Source of the DNA: Terriglobus saanensis SP1PR4
Lineage (GTDB): Bacteria; Acidobacteriota; Terriglobia; Terriglobales; Acidobacteriaceae
Direction of reading: 5' to 3'
Assembly (NCBI RefSeq): GCF_000179915.2
Contig: NC_014963.1
Coordinates: 2,356,001-2,420,000 of the forward strand
DNA: 64,000 nucleotides
The notes under the pieces are model-generated. The model had not been told where the DNA came from. It did no database searches and saw only the letters and a program-made list of their open reading frames with translations. Position 1 is the stretch's first letter, and the number at the start of each line of letters is the position of its first letter. The translations under genes and the position numbers were made by a program. Below are positions 1 to 9,144 of this stretch, one piece after another.

Positions 1-234
1 CAGTATCCGACGTTTTCGCTTTCCCCGGTACGCCCGCGTCCTTTGATCGACTCGCTTCTTGGCATCATGACTTCCCTCTTCCTCGCCTCGATGGCTGTGT
101 ACTTCGTGAGTTCACGCAAGCATGAGGCCGCGTTGGAAGCTGCCGCAGCCTCTGAGCCGGATTTCCCCTACCTGGAAGCCGTGGCGAAGATGGGAGCTCT
201 GGATACCGAGTTCCAAAGATACAGGGCCTACTAG
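1..234 (+). CDS. Polysaccharide chain-length determinant (Wzz/GumC type), C-terminal end
   Basis: Only the last 77 codons lie in the window; the frame is open from base 1. The visible part has a proline-rich stretch (PTFSLSPVRPRP), then one hydrophobic helix (LLGIMTSLFLASMAVYF) and a short charged tail. Wzz/GumC-type co-polymerases end in this way: a periplasmic domain, a Pro-rich segment, the second membrane helix and a short cytoplasmic tail. No tyrosine-kinase domain follows, so this is not a fused BY-kinase. A flippase and a polymerase-like gene follow on the same strand, which supports a role in polymer length control. The TTG at 43 is internal. Family is inferred from the tail and context only. 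Confidence 0.6.
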   Translation, partial: QYPTFSLSPVRPRPLIDSLLGIMTSLFLASMAVYFVSSRKHEAALEAAAASEPDFPYLEAVAKMGALDTEFQRYRAY

Positions 235-265
235 AGCTCTGTTCGTTCTGAAAACATGGAGTATT

Positions 266-303
266 CATCGGGGTGGAGAACAAGATCACACTCCATCCCG
301 ATG
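266..303 (+). promoter_or_regulatory. Inverted repeat between the Wzz-like and flippase genes
   Basis: The arms CATCGGGGTGGAG (266-278) and CTCCATCCCGATG (291-303) can pair over 13 positions with one G-U pair and a 12-base loop. No T run follows, so it is not a standard intrinsic terminator. It may be an mRNA-stability or attenuation element, or an operator. Confidence 0.4.
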
Positions 304-375
304 CCGTTCATCGGTTCTCAATAAACCAAAGTCGGAATCATCCTGAACAGCCCTCAAGTGGAGAAATACAACGAA

Positions 376-1740
376 ATGTCTGCCGCGACTGAGAAGGATG
401 TCCCGATCGATCCCATACCTATAGCGAAGGCTGTGAAGCCCGCTGCCCGTGGTGTGCGGATCATCAGTCAGACGATTGGTTCTCGCGTCTTCATCCAGGG
501 TCTGAACATTCTGACCGGGATCATGACGGCGCGTATTCTGGCACCCGCTGGTCGAGGGCAACTTGCCGCAATCACCTTGTGGTCTCAACTGCTGGCCGGA
601 ATGACCACATTTGGTCTGCCGAGCGCTCTGATCTACTACATTCGCAACCGGCCTAAACAGACGGCGACCTTGATGGTGAACAGTCTGTTCATGAGTACGG
701 TGCTCTCCGTCCTTGTAGCCATTGTGGGTGCGATCTGCATGCCCATGTGGCTGCATCAGTATCCCCTCTGGGCTATCCGTGCGGCGCAATGGTTCCTCAT
801 CGTTACGCCGCTCTGCAGCACGACCCTGATCTTTCGTGGCGGCATCGAAGCGACGGGATCCTTCTCGACTTCCAATTTCGCCCAGATTTTGAATCCAGCG
901 ATGATTCTGGCCTCGCTGCTGATTCTGCTCGCCACACATCAGTTCAACACGCTGAACGCTTCGGGCGCCTACATTCTGGCTGCAGCCCCCCCATTTTTTC
1001 TGCTGGCGTGGCGCTCTCGTAAGCTCTTTGGTAGCGACCGCAAGATCAGCTTTACAACACAGAAACTGCTTCTCAGTTATGGCATTCGCTCTTATGGGAT
1101 CGATCTGATTGGCGCACTCGCGCTTCAAGTGGATCAAGTGCTTGTAGTGAGCTTCCTGCGGCCCGCCGACCTGGGCGTATACGTTGTGATGTTGAGCCTC
1201 TCCCGCATTCTGAATATCTTCCAGAATTCGGTGGTAACGGTTCTCTTCCCGAAGGCGACCGGACTGTCGATCGAACAGGCCGTTGCCATGACAGCACGGG
1301 CTGCGCGTGTCAGCACCGCGATTACAAGTGTCTGCGCTCTCTGCATTGCTCTTTTGGGACCTCTGCTGCTGCGCATTTTCTACGGTGCCGAGTATGCCAA
1401 ATCATCGTTTACGCTCCGTGTGCTCCTGGTCGAGGTCACGATTGCCGGATGCGCCTTCGTTTTGGCTCAGGCCTTCATGGCGCTGGGTAAGCCAGGGCTT
1501 GTAACCTTTCTGCAGGGCGTCGGCCTGGCAGTGAGTGTGCCCATGATGTTTCTGTTGATTCCGCGGTGGGGAACGCTGGGCGCTGCGACGGCTCTTCTGG
1601 TTTCGACTCTTCTGAGACTTGCTTTGATCTATGGCAGCTTTATCTTTGTTCTGAAGGTCAGGCCGCCAAGCCTCCTCATTAACCGCGACGACATCAATCT
1701 ACTTCTAGTGGCGCTGCGAAAAAAAGGCGTGAGAGTGTAA
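376..1740 (+). CDS. Polysaccharide flippase (Wzx/MATE-like, oligosaccharide translocase)
   Basis: A 454-residue polytopic membrane protein. After a charged N-terminus of about 35 residues come some 12 hydrophobic helices, as in the MOP superfamily of lipid-linked oligosaccharide flippases, which move undecaprenyl-linked repeat units across the inner membrane. Typical features include the segment SRVFIQGLNILTGIMTARIL, the later SYGIRSYGIDLIGALALQVD, and GAEYAKSSFTLRVLL near the middle of the second half. I prefer the ATG at 376, which has GGAG about 12 bases upstream; a GTG at 358 would add six residues. The stop is four bases before the next start, so the two genes are co-transcribed. The transported polymer cannot be deduced. 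Confidence 0.8.
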   Translation: MSAATEKDVPIDPIPIAKAVKPAARGVRIISQTIGSRVFIQGLNILTGIMTARILAPAGRGQLAAITLWSQLLAGMTTFGLPSALIYYIRNRPKQTATLMVNSLFMSTVLSVLVAIVGAICMPMWLHQYPLWAIRAAQWFLIVTPLCSTTLIFRGGIEATGSFSTSNFAQILNPAMILASLLILLATHQFNTLNASGAYILAAAPPFFLLAWRSRKLFGSDRKISFTTQKLLLSYGIRSYGIDLIGALALQVDQVLVVSFLRPADLGVYVVMLSLSRILNIFQNSVVTVLFPKATGLSIEQAVAMTARAARVSTAITSVCALCIALLGPLLLRIFYGAEYAKSSFTLRVLLVEVTIAGCAFVLAQAFMALGKPGLVTFLQGVGLAVSVPMMFLLIPRWGTLGAATALLVSTLLRLALIYGSFIFVLKVRPPSLLINRDDINLLLVALRKKGVRV

Positions 1741-1744
1741 CCGT

Positions 1745-3193
1745 ATGCCACTTACCCTATTGGAAGTGAAGCAGAACAAGAAGTATCGCAATATGCTGAT
1801 TGGGTTTCTCTTCGGCAGCATTTTGCTTTCTTTCACGCCTCTTGCTCAAGGACTCATCTATCTCATTCCCGCTGCGGGATTCATGGTGGCCTGGTATCTC
1901 AAGAGACGTTCGCGGGTCCACTACATCACCTTCGTGCTCTGGCTCTTCTTCCTCGCACCGATGGTTCGTCGCATGATCGAATATCACATTCAGGCCCAGA
2001 CGGCTGCCATGGTGATCGCGACACCTATCTTGGCGTGCGTTGCTGGCATGCCGACATTACGGCGCATTTCGATCATCCTCTCGTCGGTACGGCTCCGCTC
2101 CATCGTGCTGATCATCGCGACGATCGCGTACGCCGCTGTAGTTGGCTTCCTCACCCACTCCCCTGTTGGCATGGTGCAGGAGCTTGTAACGTGGATAGGA
2201 CCGCTTGCGTTCGCGCTCTACCTATTTGACCAGCGGGAGTACCTGGACGAGATTCTCTCCCTTATTCGTAACAACTTCCTCTTCGGCATTCTCGCGATGG
2301 GATTTTATGGCGTGTACCAGTACCTCGTTTTGGCACCGTGGGACGCGTACTGGATGGAGAACTCCAGCCTGTCGACGATCGGCTCTCCTGAACGCATGCA
2401 GGTGCGTGTTTTTTCGACGATGAATGCGCCGCAGACACTGGCGGACTTTCTCATCTTCGGACTGTTGCTTTGTGTCTCTTCCACCCGCAGGCTTCGATAT
2501 GCTGCAATGCCGTTCGCTTTGATGGCGCTCGCCCTCACGTCGAGCCGTTCTGCGTGGGTGGGCGGTGCAGCGGGGCTGCTGTTTGCAATCTTCTCTCTCC
2601 CTGCCAAGCGACGCATCCAGATTGTGTTTGCCCTCTTCGGCTGTGTGGCCGTGCTTGGAGTCCTGACCCAGATCCCGGAGGTGGACGAGTTGCTGTCTGC
2701 GCGCCTCGCGAGCTTCACTAATCTGAAAGAAGACAGCAGTGTGAACCAACGACTGGCGAGCCAACAGCAGGCAGTCACGATGTTTATCGCCAAGCCTTTC
2801 GGCAACGGATTTGGTGGCAACCAGGCCAGCGAGAGTAGCGGACCATCCTACGGAGTCGCGACGATTCAAGGCGTATACCAAAATGACAACGGCATTGAAC
2901 AGGTAACGCTAACCTATGGATGGGTCGGCTCGCTAGTCTTTATCTTTGGCTTTGCCGCAGCCGTCATCGCCGCGCTTCGCGTCACAAGAACGCCGGAGCT
3001 GATGGCACTGAAAGCTGGACTGATTAGCCTGGTGGTGCAGGTACCGACGATGGGCATCTTCCCCTCGGCGACCGGGATGCTGCTCTGGATGAGCATCATG
3101 CTCTGCCTCGCATCTCAGGAACTGCAGGCATCACCCCTCGTCTCTGCGGTTGCTGTTCGATTCAGCCGCGCCGAACCTCAGGAAGCCTCATGA
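1745..3193 (+). CDS. O-antigen ligase/polymerase-like membrane protein (Wzy/WaaL family)
   Basis: 482 residues with about 11-12 predicted membrane helices and one large hydrophilic loop around residues 310-390. That arrangement is typical of Wzy polymerases and WaaL ligases (Wzy_C/O-antigen ligase family). The segment ALALTSSRSAWVGGAAGLLF is the usual family block around a conserved Ser-Arg pair. These enzymes join lipid-linked repeat units or attach polymer to an acceptor in the periplasm. The gene starts four bases after the flippase stop and its own TGA overlaps the next ATG (ATGA at 3190-3193), so translation is probably coupled. Polymerase and ligase cannot be told apart by sequence alone. 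Confidence 0.75.
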   Translation: MPLTLLEVKQNKKYRNMLIGFLFGSILLSFTPLAQGLIYLIPAAGFMVAWYLKRRSRVHYITFVLWLFFLAPMVRRMIEYHIQAQTAAMVIATPILACVAGMPTLRRISIILSSVRLRSIVLIIATIAYAAVVGFLTHSPVGMVQELVTWIGPLAFALYLFDQREYLDEILSLIRNNFLFGILAMGFYGVYQYLVLAPWDAYWMENSSLSTIGSPERMQVRVFSTMNAPQTLADFLIFGLLLCVSSTRRLRYAAMPFALMALALTSSRSAWVGGAAGLLFAIFSLPAKRRIQIVFALFGCVAVLGVLTQIPEVDELLSARLASFTNLKEDSSVNQRLASQQQAVTMFIAKPFGNGFGGNQASESSGPSYGVATIQGVYQNDNGIEQVTLTYGWVGSLVFIFGFAAAVIAALRVTRTPELMALKAGLISLVVQVPTMGIFPSATGMLLWMSIMLCLASQELQASPLVSAVAVRFSRAEPQEAS

Positions 3194-4257
3194 AGGAACC
3201 TGGAGCGCTTCGAGTTCTACACCTCTCTAATAGTGTTTCCAGTCTCGGCAACGGCATCGTAAACGTAGCGGTTGACCTGGCAATTGAGCAGGTGCAGCGC
3301 GGCATCACGGTCGGGTTTATGTCCGGAGGTGGAGGGTGGATATCACTCCTTGAAGCTTCCGGGGTTAAGACCTTTACGTTTCCGCATGGAGGCTGGCGCA
3401 ATAAGATCACGACCTCGTGGAAGCTCTTCCGCCTGCTTCGTACATTTCGTCCGGATGTCGTGCACGCCCATATGCGAACGGGGCTTGTGTTGGCATGGCC
3501 TTTGACCACCTTGTTGCGGATTCCGCTGGTGATGCATCTCCACAACATCCATGACGAAAAGCTGGGAACGGCGAAGTTGGCAAATCGTGTGATTGCAGTG
3601 AGTCGCGCGGTTGCAAACGATCTGCAGCAGGTTGGCCTGCCTGCCGATCATATTCGCGTTGTGTTGAATGGGATGCTGGGCAGCAAACGGCTGAGTCCCG
3701 ATGTGCCATCGAAAGAACTCACGCGACCGGCGATCGTTTGTGTTGCAGGAATGACCGTGCGCAAGGGAATCCTCGAGTTAATTGAGGCCTTCGGTTCCAT
3801 CGCAGACGAATTTCCCGGTGCCTCCCTTTATCTGGTCGGAGGAGGTAGCGCCGAATCAGCGATGATCCGCGAAGTCGCCGCCAATTCGCCTGTGAGTGAC
3901 CGCATTCACTTTGAAGACTTTCAGGCGGATCCCAGGGCGTATCTTGCTTCGTCGGACGTCTTCGTTCTCGCTTCGAGGCGGGAGGCGTTCGGGCTTGCGC
4001 TGGTCGAGGCGCGTGCAGCGGGTTGCGCGATCGTTGCGACCAATGTGGATGGCATTCCCGAAATCATTGAGGATGGCAAGACCGGCCTGCTGATCGGCGT
4101 GAATGATCCCGCAGACCTGGCTGCAAAGATACGACTCTTACTGACCGACGACGCTCTGCGTACTAAATTGAAGGCCCAGGCGCGCGAGCATCTAGAACTT
4201 TACAGCGTCGAACGGATGACCACCGAGACGACGGCCGTCTACAGCGAGTTATTGTAG
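3190..4257 (+). CDS. Glycosyltransferase family 4 (GT-B fold)
   Basis: 355 residues with the two Rossmann-like halves of GT-B enzymes. The N-terminal acceptor half begins LRVLHLSNSVSSLGNGIV. The C-terminal nucleotide-sugar half includes VAGMTVRKGILELIEAF, YLVGGGSAESAM and the EX7E block REAFGLALVE, followed by GCAIVATNVDGIPEII and GLLIGVNDPADLA. It is expected to be cytoplasmic and to transfer a sugar from a nucleotide donor to the growing lipid-linked repeat. The start overlaps the upstream stop by four bases. Donor and acceptor are unknown. The stop at 4257 ends this co-directional run; the next two genes are convergent. Confidence 0.85.
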   Translation: MKEPGALRVLHLSNSVSSLGNGIVNVAVDLAIEQVQRGITVGFMSGGGGWISLLEASGVKTFTFPHGGWRNKITTSWKLFRLLRTFRPDVVHAHMRTGLVLAWPLTTLLRIPLVMHLHNIHDEKLGTAKLANRVIAVSRAVANDLQQVGLPADHIRVVLNGMLGSKRLSPDVPSKELTRPAIVCVAGMTVRKGILELIEAFGSIADEFPGASLYLVGGGSAESAMIREVAANSPVSDRIHFEDFQADPRAYLASSDVFVLASRREAFGLALVEARAAGCAIVATNVDGIPEIIEDGKTGLLIGVNDPADLAAKIRLLLTDDALRTKLKAQAREHLELYSVERMTTETTAVYSELL

Positions 4258-4322
4258 AAACGTCGTATCCAACGAAGAATGTCGTAGATCCTTGTCTCAA
4301 TCGATTCTTGTGATGTGCCTAT

Positions 4323-6239
4323 TCAGGGCTGCCAATTGTCGCGAGGTGCTGTGCTCATGAAGCGCCGTACAGCCGGTACCGCAGTAAATCCTTCTGTCGG
4401 AAGCGAGTAAGGAGCCGTGCTGGCAAAGGAACAGCGTCGATCGTCTTTCCCTGCTACGCACTGCAGTGCGCTCGTCTCTACGTTCTGCTTCCACCAATCA
4501 AAATCATGGAAAGGGCGCGATCCGGGTACACCCGCGCCGTAATTAAACTGCTGCTTCGTTCCCGAGTTGAGGCGGTAAATATTGTTTTCAAACTTGAGCC
4601 CCGGAATGGAGTCCTGGCGGATGTAGAAAGTCAGACCGCCGCCCTTCACGTTGTTGCTCGAATCGAAGACGTTGTCGTGAATACTCCAGCGACTACAACC
4701 GACTTCGAATGTAGCTTCCGCGCCCCAAACCGCGGCAATGGAGTTGTAGGCCAGCGTCCCGTCCGGCGCGCCTCCGTTGCAATCCAGACCGTTGTAAGCG
4801 TTCTCGTTCCCAATCCGTGCGATGTGATGGATGGTATTGTGCGTGATCGTGGCGCTGGAGCTGTTGCCTCCAATCTGCACACCATATCCGTAGGAGTAGG
4901 TGATGGTGTTGCTGTCGATGACGGGCTTAATGCAGCCGGAAACGCGAATATTGCCGTCGTTCATCGTCAGGAAATTGCCTTGGATTGTAGGGGTAGTGCA
5001 TTGAGGGCCGTGAATAGTAAAGACAGAGATTCCGAGGGAGTTGAGGGTGGAGACATAGTTCTGCTTAAGCACGAGGTCTGCGGTGCCCGTGATCGAGAGA
5101 CCATTGCGCTCGTAGTTCAGAAAGCGGTCACTGTCGATCTCGCCGACGGCGTTGTCCTGGATGGTCCATCCGCGCAGGGCCGGGTTCGTGGGAGCAGCTG
5201 TACCAGCCGCAACAAAAACTGCGCCCTCACCTGACATGCTGATCGAGGGAATCCAGTCCGTCGTGCCGTCTCCGAGGTTCCAGAAGACAGAGTTGCGAAC
5301 CGTGTTGTATTCATTTCCTACTGCCCCACCGCCTGGGTTGACCGCCGCGAGAATGCCGGACTTTGCCGCGTGGATGATGCGCACACCGTCGATAACCACG
5401 TGGCTGCAGCCCTGCAGAAAGACTCCATAAGTGCGATGCACGATCTGCATGGAGTGGGAGGAGGGATCTCCGCCGTCCGCAAGATGAACAAAAAGCGCTT
5501 GCTGACGTGCGTCGTAAAACCAGCTGCCTGGCACCCTGGATACATTCTCCAAGCCCGACACCATCTGCTCCGGTGGAAGAGATCCGATACGATACCACTC
5601 CGATGGAAGGATCCGGTTCGTCGTCGTAATGTCCTGCATGGCGAGAAACGTCTTGCCTTGGTTTTGAATGAAGTCCCACATCCTGTAGGTACTGCCCGGA
5701 GCCCATCCACCGGCAAAGTTGAGCTGCGAAGTCAGAGCATGCGTGGGATGGTCGTCCCCATCCACAAAAACCTTGAAGACAGGGTCCTTCATCGGGATCT
5801 GATAGACCCCCTTGCCTGCACTTTTCCAACCGCTCGCAGAATCCGCCCCGTCAATCGTAGGAAGTTCTCCCGTACCGTAGCTTCCGATGCGAAGAGGATG
5901 CTGGTCGCTTCCACCGTTCATTCCCGGCGCCCCGGTAAGCTCCATCTGCTCACGCCAGCGTTCTCCGGACTTCAAAAGGATCTCGTCTCCTGGACGAAAG
6001 CCGCGACTGTGCGCGAATCGATTGACGCTGGAGAGATGCTGCCATGCTGCATTGGGAGAAAGCCCGGTACCGCGATCCGAACCATGGGTTGCATCGACAA
6101 AATATTGCGCCGCATTGCAGGGTGCTACTGCGAAACCCGCCACGAGAAGAATGCCCAGCACGATTTGTTTGGCGCGAGACTGCGTTGTGGTCGGGACCTT
6201 CGGCATCATTTGCACTGCTGCGCTTCCTGTCTTCAGCAT
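4323..6239 (-). CDS. Secreted right-handed parallel beta-helix protein
   Basis: 638 residues. A basic N-terminus and the hydrophobic stretch IVLGILLVAGFAVAPCNA form a signal peptide with likely cleavage near AQYF. The mature protein starts with the signature YFVDATHGSDRGTGLSPNAA, typical of DUF1565/pectate-lyase-like proteins. The body holds repeated short blocks of the beta-helix type, for example VVIDGVRIIHAAKSGI, GWTIQDNAVGEI, LKQNYVSTLNSLGI and ATITHNTIHHIA. Such proteins bind or cleave polysaccharides. Its place in the exopolysaccharide cluster suggests a lyase, epimerase or hydrolase acting on the exported polymer, but no catalytic residues were identified. Alternative starts at 6209 and 6206 would shorten the N-terminus. 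The gene is convergent to the upstream glycosyltransferase. Confidence 0.75.
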   Translation of the reverse strand: MLKTGSAAVQMMPKVPTTTQSRAKQIVLGILLVAGFAVAPCNAAQYFVDATHGSDRGTGLSPNAAWQHLSSVNRFAHSRGFRPGDEILLKSGERWREQMELTGAPGMNGGSDQHPLRIGSYGTGELPTIDGADSASGWKSAGKGVYQIPMKDPVFKVFVDGDDHPTHALTSQLNFAGGWAPGSTYRMWDFIQNQGKTFLAMQDITTTNRILPSEWYRIGSLPPEQMVSGLENVSRVPGSWFYDARQQALFVHLADGGDPSSHSMQIVHRTYGVFLQGCSHVVIDGVRIIHAAKSGILAAVNPGGGAVGNEYNTVRNSVFWNLGDGTTDWIPSISMSGEGAVFVAAGTAAPTNPALRGWTIQDNAVGEIDSDRFLNYERNGLSITGTADLVLKQNYVSTLNSLGISVFTIHGPQCTTPTIQGNFLTMNDGNIRVSGCIKPVIDSNTITYSYGYGVQIGGNSSSATITHNTIHHIARIGNENAYNGLDCNGGAPDGTLAYNSIAAVWGAEATFEVGCSRWSIHDNVFDSSNNVKGGGLTFYIRQDSIPGLKFENNIYRLNSGTKQQFNYGAGVPGSRPFHDFDWWKQNVETSALQCVAGKDDRRCSFASTAPYSLPTEGFTAVPAVRRFMSTAPRDNWQP

Positions 6240-6257
6240 CGAGAGATTACCCCAGGG

Positions 6258-7391
6258 TCAAACAAGTTCGTTGTAGACAGCGACAGTGCGCTCAGCCATA
6301 AGAGGCGCGGCGAAGTGCTTCTCTGCGTAACTACGGCACGCCTCGGGACTGGGCATGGGGACTTCACCGGAGAGGAAACGCTTGAGACCGGCGGCAATAT
6401 CTTCCGCAGACGTCGACTCGAAGACGAGGTCGCTCGAAAAGTCTCCAACGACTTCAGGAAGACCGCCGACCGGTGTCACCAGCGCTGGCGTTCCCGCTGC
6501 CAGCGACTCTGCCGCGATCAGGCCGAAGCCTTCCAATGCAAGCGTAGGCACGATATTCATGTCGGCCGCTTGATACGCATTCACGAGGAGTTCATCCGGG
6601 ACGAAGCCAAGGAGAACGACGTGCTGTTCCAGGCCGAGCGACACGATCTGTTCCTGTAGCTGCTTTTGCAGAGGCCCCTTGCCGACCATATACAGAAGTA
6701 CCTCAGGATGCTGCTTGCGAATCAGGCTGATGGCCTGGATGAGATTGCCGAGGCCCATGCGCGGCACGAGACGGCGCACGGAGACGAGGATCTTTCGATC
6801 TTCGGGCCAGCCGAGAGCGGCGCGTGCTGTCTGCTTGCTTGGCGGCAGGATGAAACGCTCCAGATCTACAGAACCTGGAATGATGCGAATGCGGTCCGCC
6901 TTGATGCTGTAATCGCGAACAAGCACATCAGCAAAAGCTTTGGAGAGCGTAATGACGCGATCACCGCGGCGATAGACGGCGCGTTCCACCTGTAGCATGG
7001 CCGCGATGGCGAGCTTACCGCTGCCCTGCACGCGGGCCTCCTCTGCCCAAGGTCCATGAAAGTGGACGACGAAGGGTTGAGCCTTCAATTTGTCGATAGC
7101 AGGCAGCGAGAGCAGAGCGAAGTGTGACGCGAGGATGTCCGGCTTTGCGGTCTTCAGCGCGTGAAGAATCATCTCGCGGCTGGCCACGAGACGCTTCAAG
7201 CCGCCTGTACCTGAAGGTGCCAGAAGCTGCAATCTACCGTCCGTACGCTCTGCTACGTCTGCAGGAGCGAGCACTGCACCTTTGACTTCGACACCCAGGC
7301 GTGGAAGGTAGTCCGTCAGTGTCTCCACCACTCTGCCCGATCCCCCTGCACCACTTGTCGACCAAGAGAGCGCTATATGGAAGCTTTGCAT
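6258..7391 (-). CDS. Glycosyltransferase family 4
   Basis: 377 residues, GT-B fold. The N-terminus carries HIALSWSTSGAGGSGRVVET with the glycine-rich acceptor loop, the middle has LVSVRRLVPRMGLGNLIQAI and MVGKGPLQKQL, and the nucleotide-sugar site has the EX7E block EGFGLIAAE followed by AAGTPALVTPVGGLPEVVG. I place the start at the ATG at 7391 because AGGA lies about seven bases upstream; an in-frame ATG at 7427 would add 12 residues without similarity to the family. It lies 18 bases downstream of the convergent block's last gene start and is probably transcribed with the beta-helix gene. Donor sugar unknown. Confidence 0.85.
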   Translation of the reverse strand: MQSFHIALSWSTSGAGGSGRVVETLTDYLPRLGVEVKGAVLAPADVAERTDGRLQLLAPSGTGGLKRLVASREMILHALKTAKPDILASHFALLSLPAIDKLKAQPFVVHFHGPWAEEARVQGSGKLAIAAMLQVERAVYRRGDRVITLSKAFADVLVRDYSIKADRIRIIPGSVDLERFILPPSKQTARAALGWPEDRKILVSVRRLVPRMGLGNLIQAISLIRKQHPEVLLYMVGKGPLQKQLQEQIVSLGLEQHVVLLGFVPDELLVNAYQAADMNIVPTLALEGFGLIAAESLAAGTPALVTPVGGLPEVVGDFSSDLVFESTSAEDIAAGLKRFLSGEVPMPSPEACRSYAEKHFAAPLMAERTVAVYNELV

Positions 7392-7623
7392 CGACCGTCC
7401 TTCCGAAGGTATCCCGCCATTTGGCACAGAATTTCACGCAAAAGATGAAATAAGTTGAGTGCTTGCCGAAATCGAACTTCGAAGCCTCAACACATTTGAT
7501 TATCTCAGAGAGATGTCCCCGGTCGGCCCCGGACCGCTTCCACTCCGCGACGTCGCAAAGTCTGAGAAGACCTGGCTGCTACCTCGCTCAAACTGTACTG
7601 GCGGTGCTTCGCGGCTATGTAAG

Positions 7624-8784
7624 TTAGAGCTTGATCGGACTCGCGAGCGAAATCTGGTCGACAATCTCTATCCCGAAGCCCTGTAGCGCTGGTACGTGCG
7701 TCGGACGGTTGGTAAGCAGACGGATGCGCTTGAGACCCAGATCCGAAAGGATCTGCGCACCCACGCCGGAGTCGCGGAGTGTGCGCTGAGAACTGTCGTC
7801 GGTATGGGCGGTCGTGATTCCTGCAGCATGCAGGTGGATGCGCGGCGGTGTTACATTGCGATCCAAATGGAAGCCGGGACCAGTATCGTGTAAGTAAAGA
7901 AGCGCTCCACAGCCCGCTTCCGCAATAGCACGAAGAGCGTCATCGATCGTCAGGCGATGATCGGACGGGGTCGAATTGAAGACATCGTCGGCCAGATTGT
8001 GGGTGTGAACGCGAACGAGGACGGGTTCGTTGCTCTCCGCACAAAGATCTCCCCGCACAAGAGCAAGGTGCGAGATCTGTCCGTCTGAGCTGCTCTCATA
8101 AGCAATAAGCTCGAAGTCTCCGTAGCGCGTCGGAAGGGTGGTCGAGGCCACGCGATGGACGCTGCGTTCATGCTGCAGGCGATGGCGGATGAGGTCGGCC
8201 ACGGTCAGCATGAGCATGTTGTGCTGCTTGCAGAACTCGATGAGATCCGGAACGCGGGCCATGGTGCCGTCCGGGTTCATGATCTCGCAGATAACACCGG
8301 CAGGAATCAGACCAGCCATGCGTGCAAGATCCACGGAGGCCTCGGTCTGACCGGCGCGCACAAGAACGCCTCCCTTTCTTGCCCGAAGGGGGAAGACGTG
8401 TCCGGGACGGGCGAGATCGTTGGCGGTGGCGGTCGATGCGATGGCGGTGCGGATGGTGTGAGCGCGATCCGCTGCGGAGATTCCTGTCGTTACACCTTCG
8501 CGGGCTTCAATGCTTTCGGTGAAAGCGGTGCCGAAGCGCGAGGTGTTCTCGCTCGCCATGGGTGGAAGGCGGAGGTAGTCTGCGCGATCTTCGGTGAGGG
8601 TGAGGCAGATGAGGCCGCGTCCGTGGGTGGCCATGAAATTAATGGCTTCCGGGGTCACAAATTCGGCGGCGAGGGTCAGGTCGCCCTCATTTTCGCGATC
8701 TTCGTCGTCAATGACAACGATCATGCGGCCCGTGGCAAACTCACGAAGGGCGGTGGGGACGTCAGTAAAGGGAGACTCAGCCAT
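7624..8784 (-). CDS. ribBA: RibBA-type protein: DHBP synthase with a degenerate GTP cyclohydrolase II domain
   Basis: 386 residues. Residues 1-205 are 3,4-dihydroxy-2-butanone-4-phosphate synthase, which makes the four-carbon unit of riboflavin from ribulose 5-phosphate. Intact motifs are [35 protein letters not shown] and [11 protein letters not shown]. Residues 206-386 align with GTP cyclohydrolase II, but the three zinc cysteines are absent: the expected SECLTGD and RCDCG blocks read THNLADD and PSDHR. The catalytic RQEGR block reads HDTGP. The second half is therefore probably not a cyclohydrolase and may be structural or regulatory. No other ribA is in the window. No FMN riboswitch is visible in the short upstream gap. 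Confidence 0.85.
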   Translation of the reverse strand: MAESPFTDVPTALREFATGRMIVVIDDEDRENEGDLTLAAEFVTPEAINFMATHGRGLICLTLTEDRADYLRLPPMASENTSRFGTAFTESIEAREGVTTGISAADRAHTIRTAIASTATANDLARPGHVFPLRARKGGVLVRAGQTEASVDLARMAGLIPAGVICEIMNPDGTMARVPDLIEFCKQHNMLMLTVADLIRHRLQHERSVHRVASTTLPTRYGDFELIAYESSSDGQISHLALVRGDLCAESNEPVLVRVHTHNLADDVFNSTPSDHRLTIDDALRAIAEAGCGALLYLHDTGPGFHLDRNVTPPRIHLHAAGITTAHTDDSSQRTLRDSGVGAQILSDLGLKRIRLLTNRPTHVPALQGFGIEIVDQISLASPIKL

Positions 8785-8820
8785 GATGATTTGATCCTAA
8801 GGATACGCTGCCTGGTGCAG

Positions 8821-8851
8821 AAAAACGCCGCCCCGGGGTGTGGGACGGCGT
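8821..8851 (-). terminator. Intrinsic terminator after the 75-residue gene
   Basis: Read on the minus strand, ACGCCGTCCC and GGGGCGGCGT pair over 10 positions (one G-U) around a seven-base loop and are followed by TTTT. It lies between the small gene and ribBA, so the two are probably separate transcripts or partly coupled by read-through. Confidence 0.7.
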
Positions 8852-8867
8852 CAGGGTACTGCGTAAG

Positions 8868-9095
8868 TTACAGACTGGACTCGATTTCGAAGCCCCAGGC
8901 CTCGAGGAGAGCCTCTGGAATGTACTTGGAGTTCTTGTTGCGGCGCGCCCACTCACGAAGACGTGTGGAGCGGATGTACTGGTCTGGCGTCAGTTTGTAC
9001 TCTTTTACGACCAGTTCGAATGATGTGACAGTGGGGACGACCGGGCCGATCGGCTCAGGCTTGCCCCAGTTCGGATTTCCACGACGCTTTGCCAT
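8868..9095 (-). CDS. Conserved small basic protein of unknown function
   Basis: 75 residues, starting MAKRRGNPNWGKPEPIG and ending YIPEALLEAWGFEIESSL. It is rich in Arg, Lys and Trp, has no cysteine, no membrane helix and no signal peptide. The block FELVVKEYKLTPDQYIRSTR followed by LREWARRNKNSKYIP looks like two amphipathic helices and could bind nucleic acid, but this is a guess. I use the ATG at 9095: a longer reading from 9173 would run through the promoter. AAGGA lies about 11 bases upstream. The gene has a good sigma-70-like promoter of its own and a terminator behind it, so it is a free-standing unit. Function not recognised. Confidence 0.75.
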   Translation of the reverse strand: MAKRRGNPNWGKPEPIGPVVPTVTSFELVVKEYKLTPDQYIRSTRLREWARRNKNSKYIPEALLEAWGFEIESSL

Positions 9096-9144
9096 TTTGG
9101 TTCTGTTCCTTCCGTGCTCGGCGGCGCTGGGCCGCAAACATCTT

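Noticed and set aside
5370-6659. Long plus-strand open frame over the beta-helix and glycosyltransferase genes
   Set aside because: It spans two well-supported minus-strand genes, has no family features and reads like an opposite-strand shadow from biased codon use.
7459-7686. 75-codon plus-strand frame before ribBA's end
   Set aside because: It overlaps ribBA, has no ribosome site and no family features.
8785-8867. FMN riboswitch upstream of ribBA
   Set aside because: The gap is too short and is taken up by the terminator of the neighbouring small gene.
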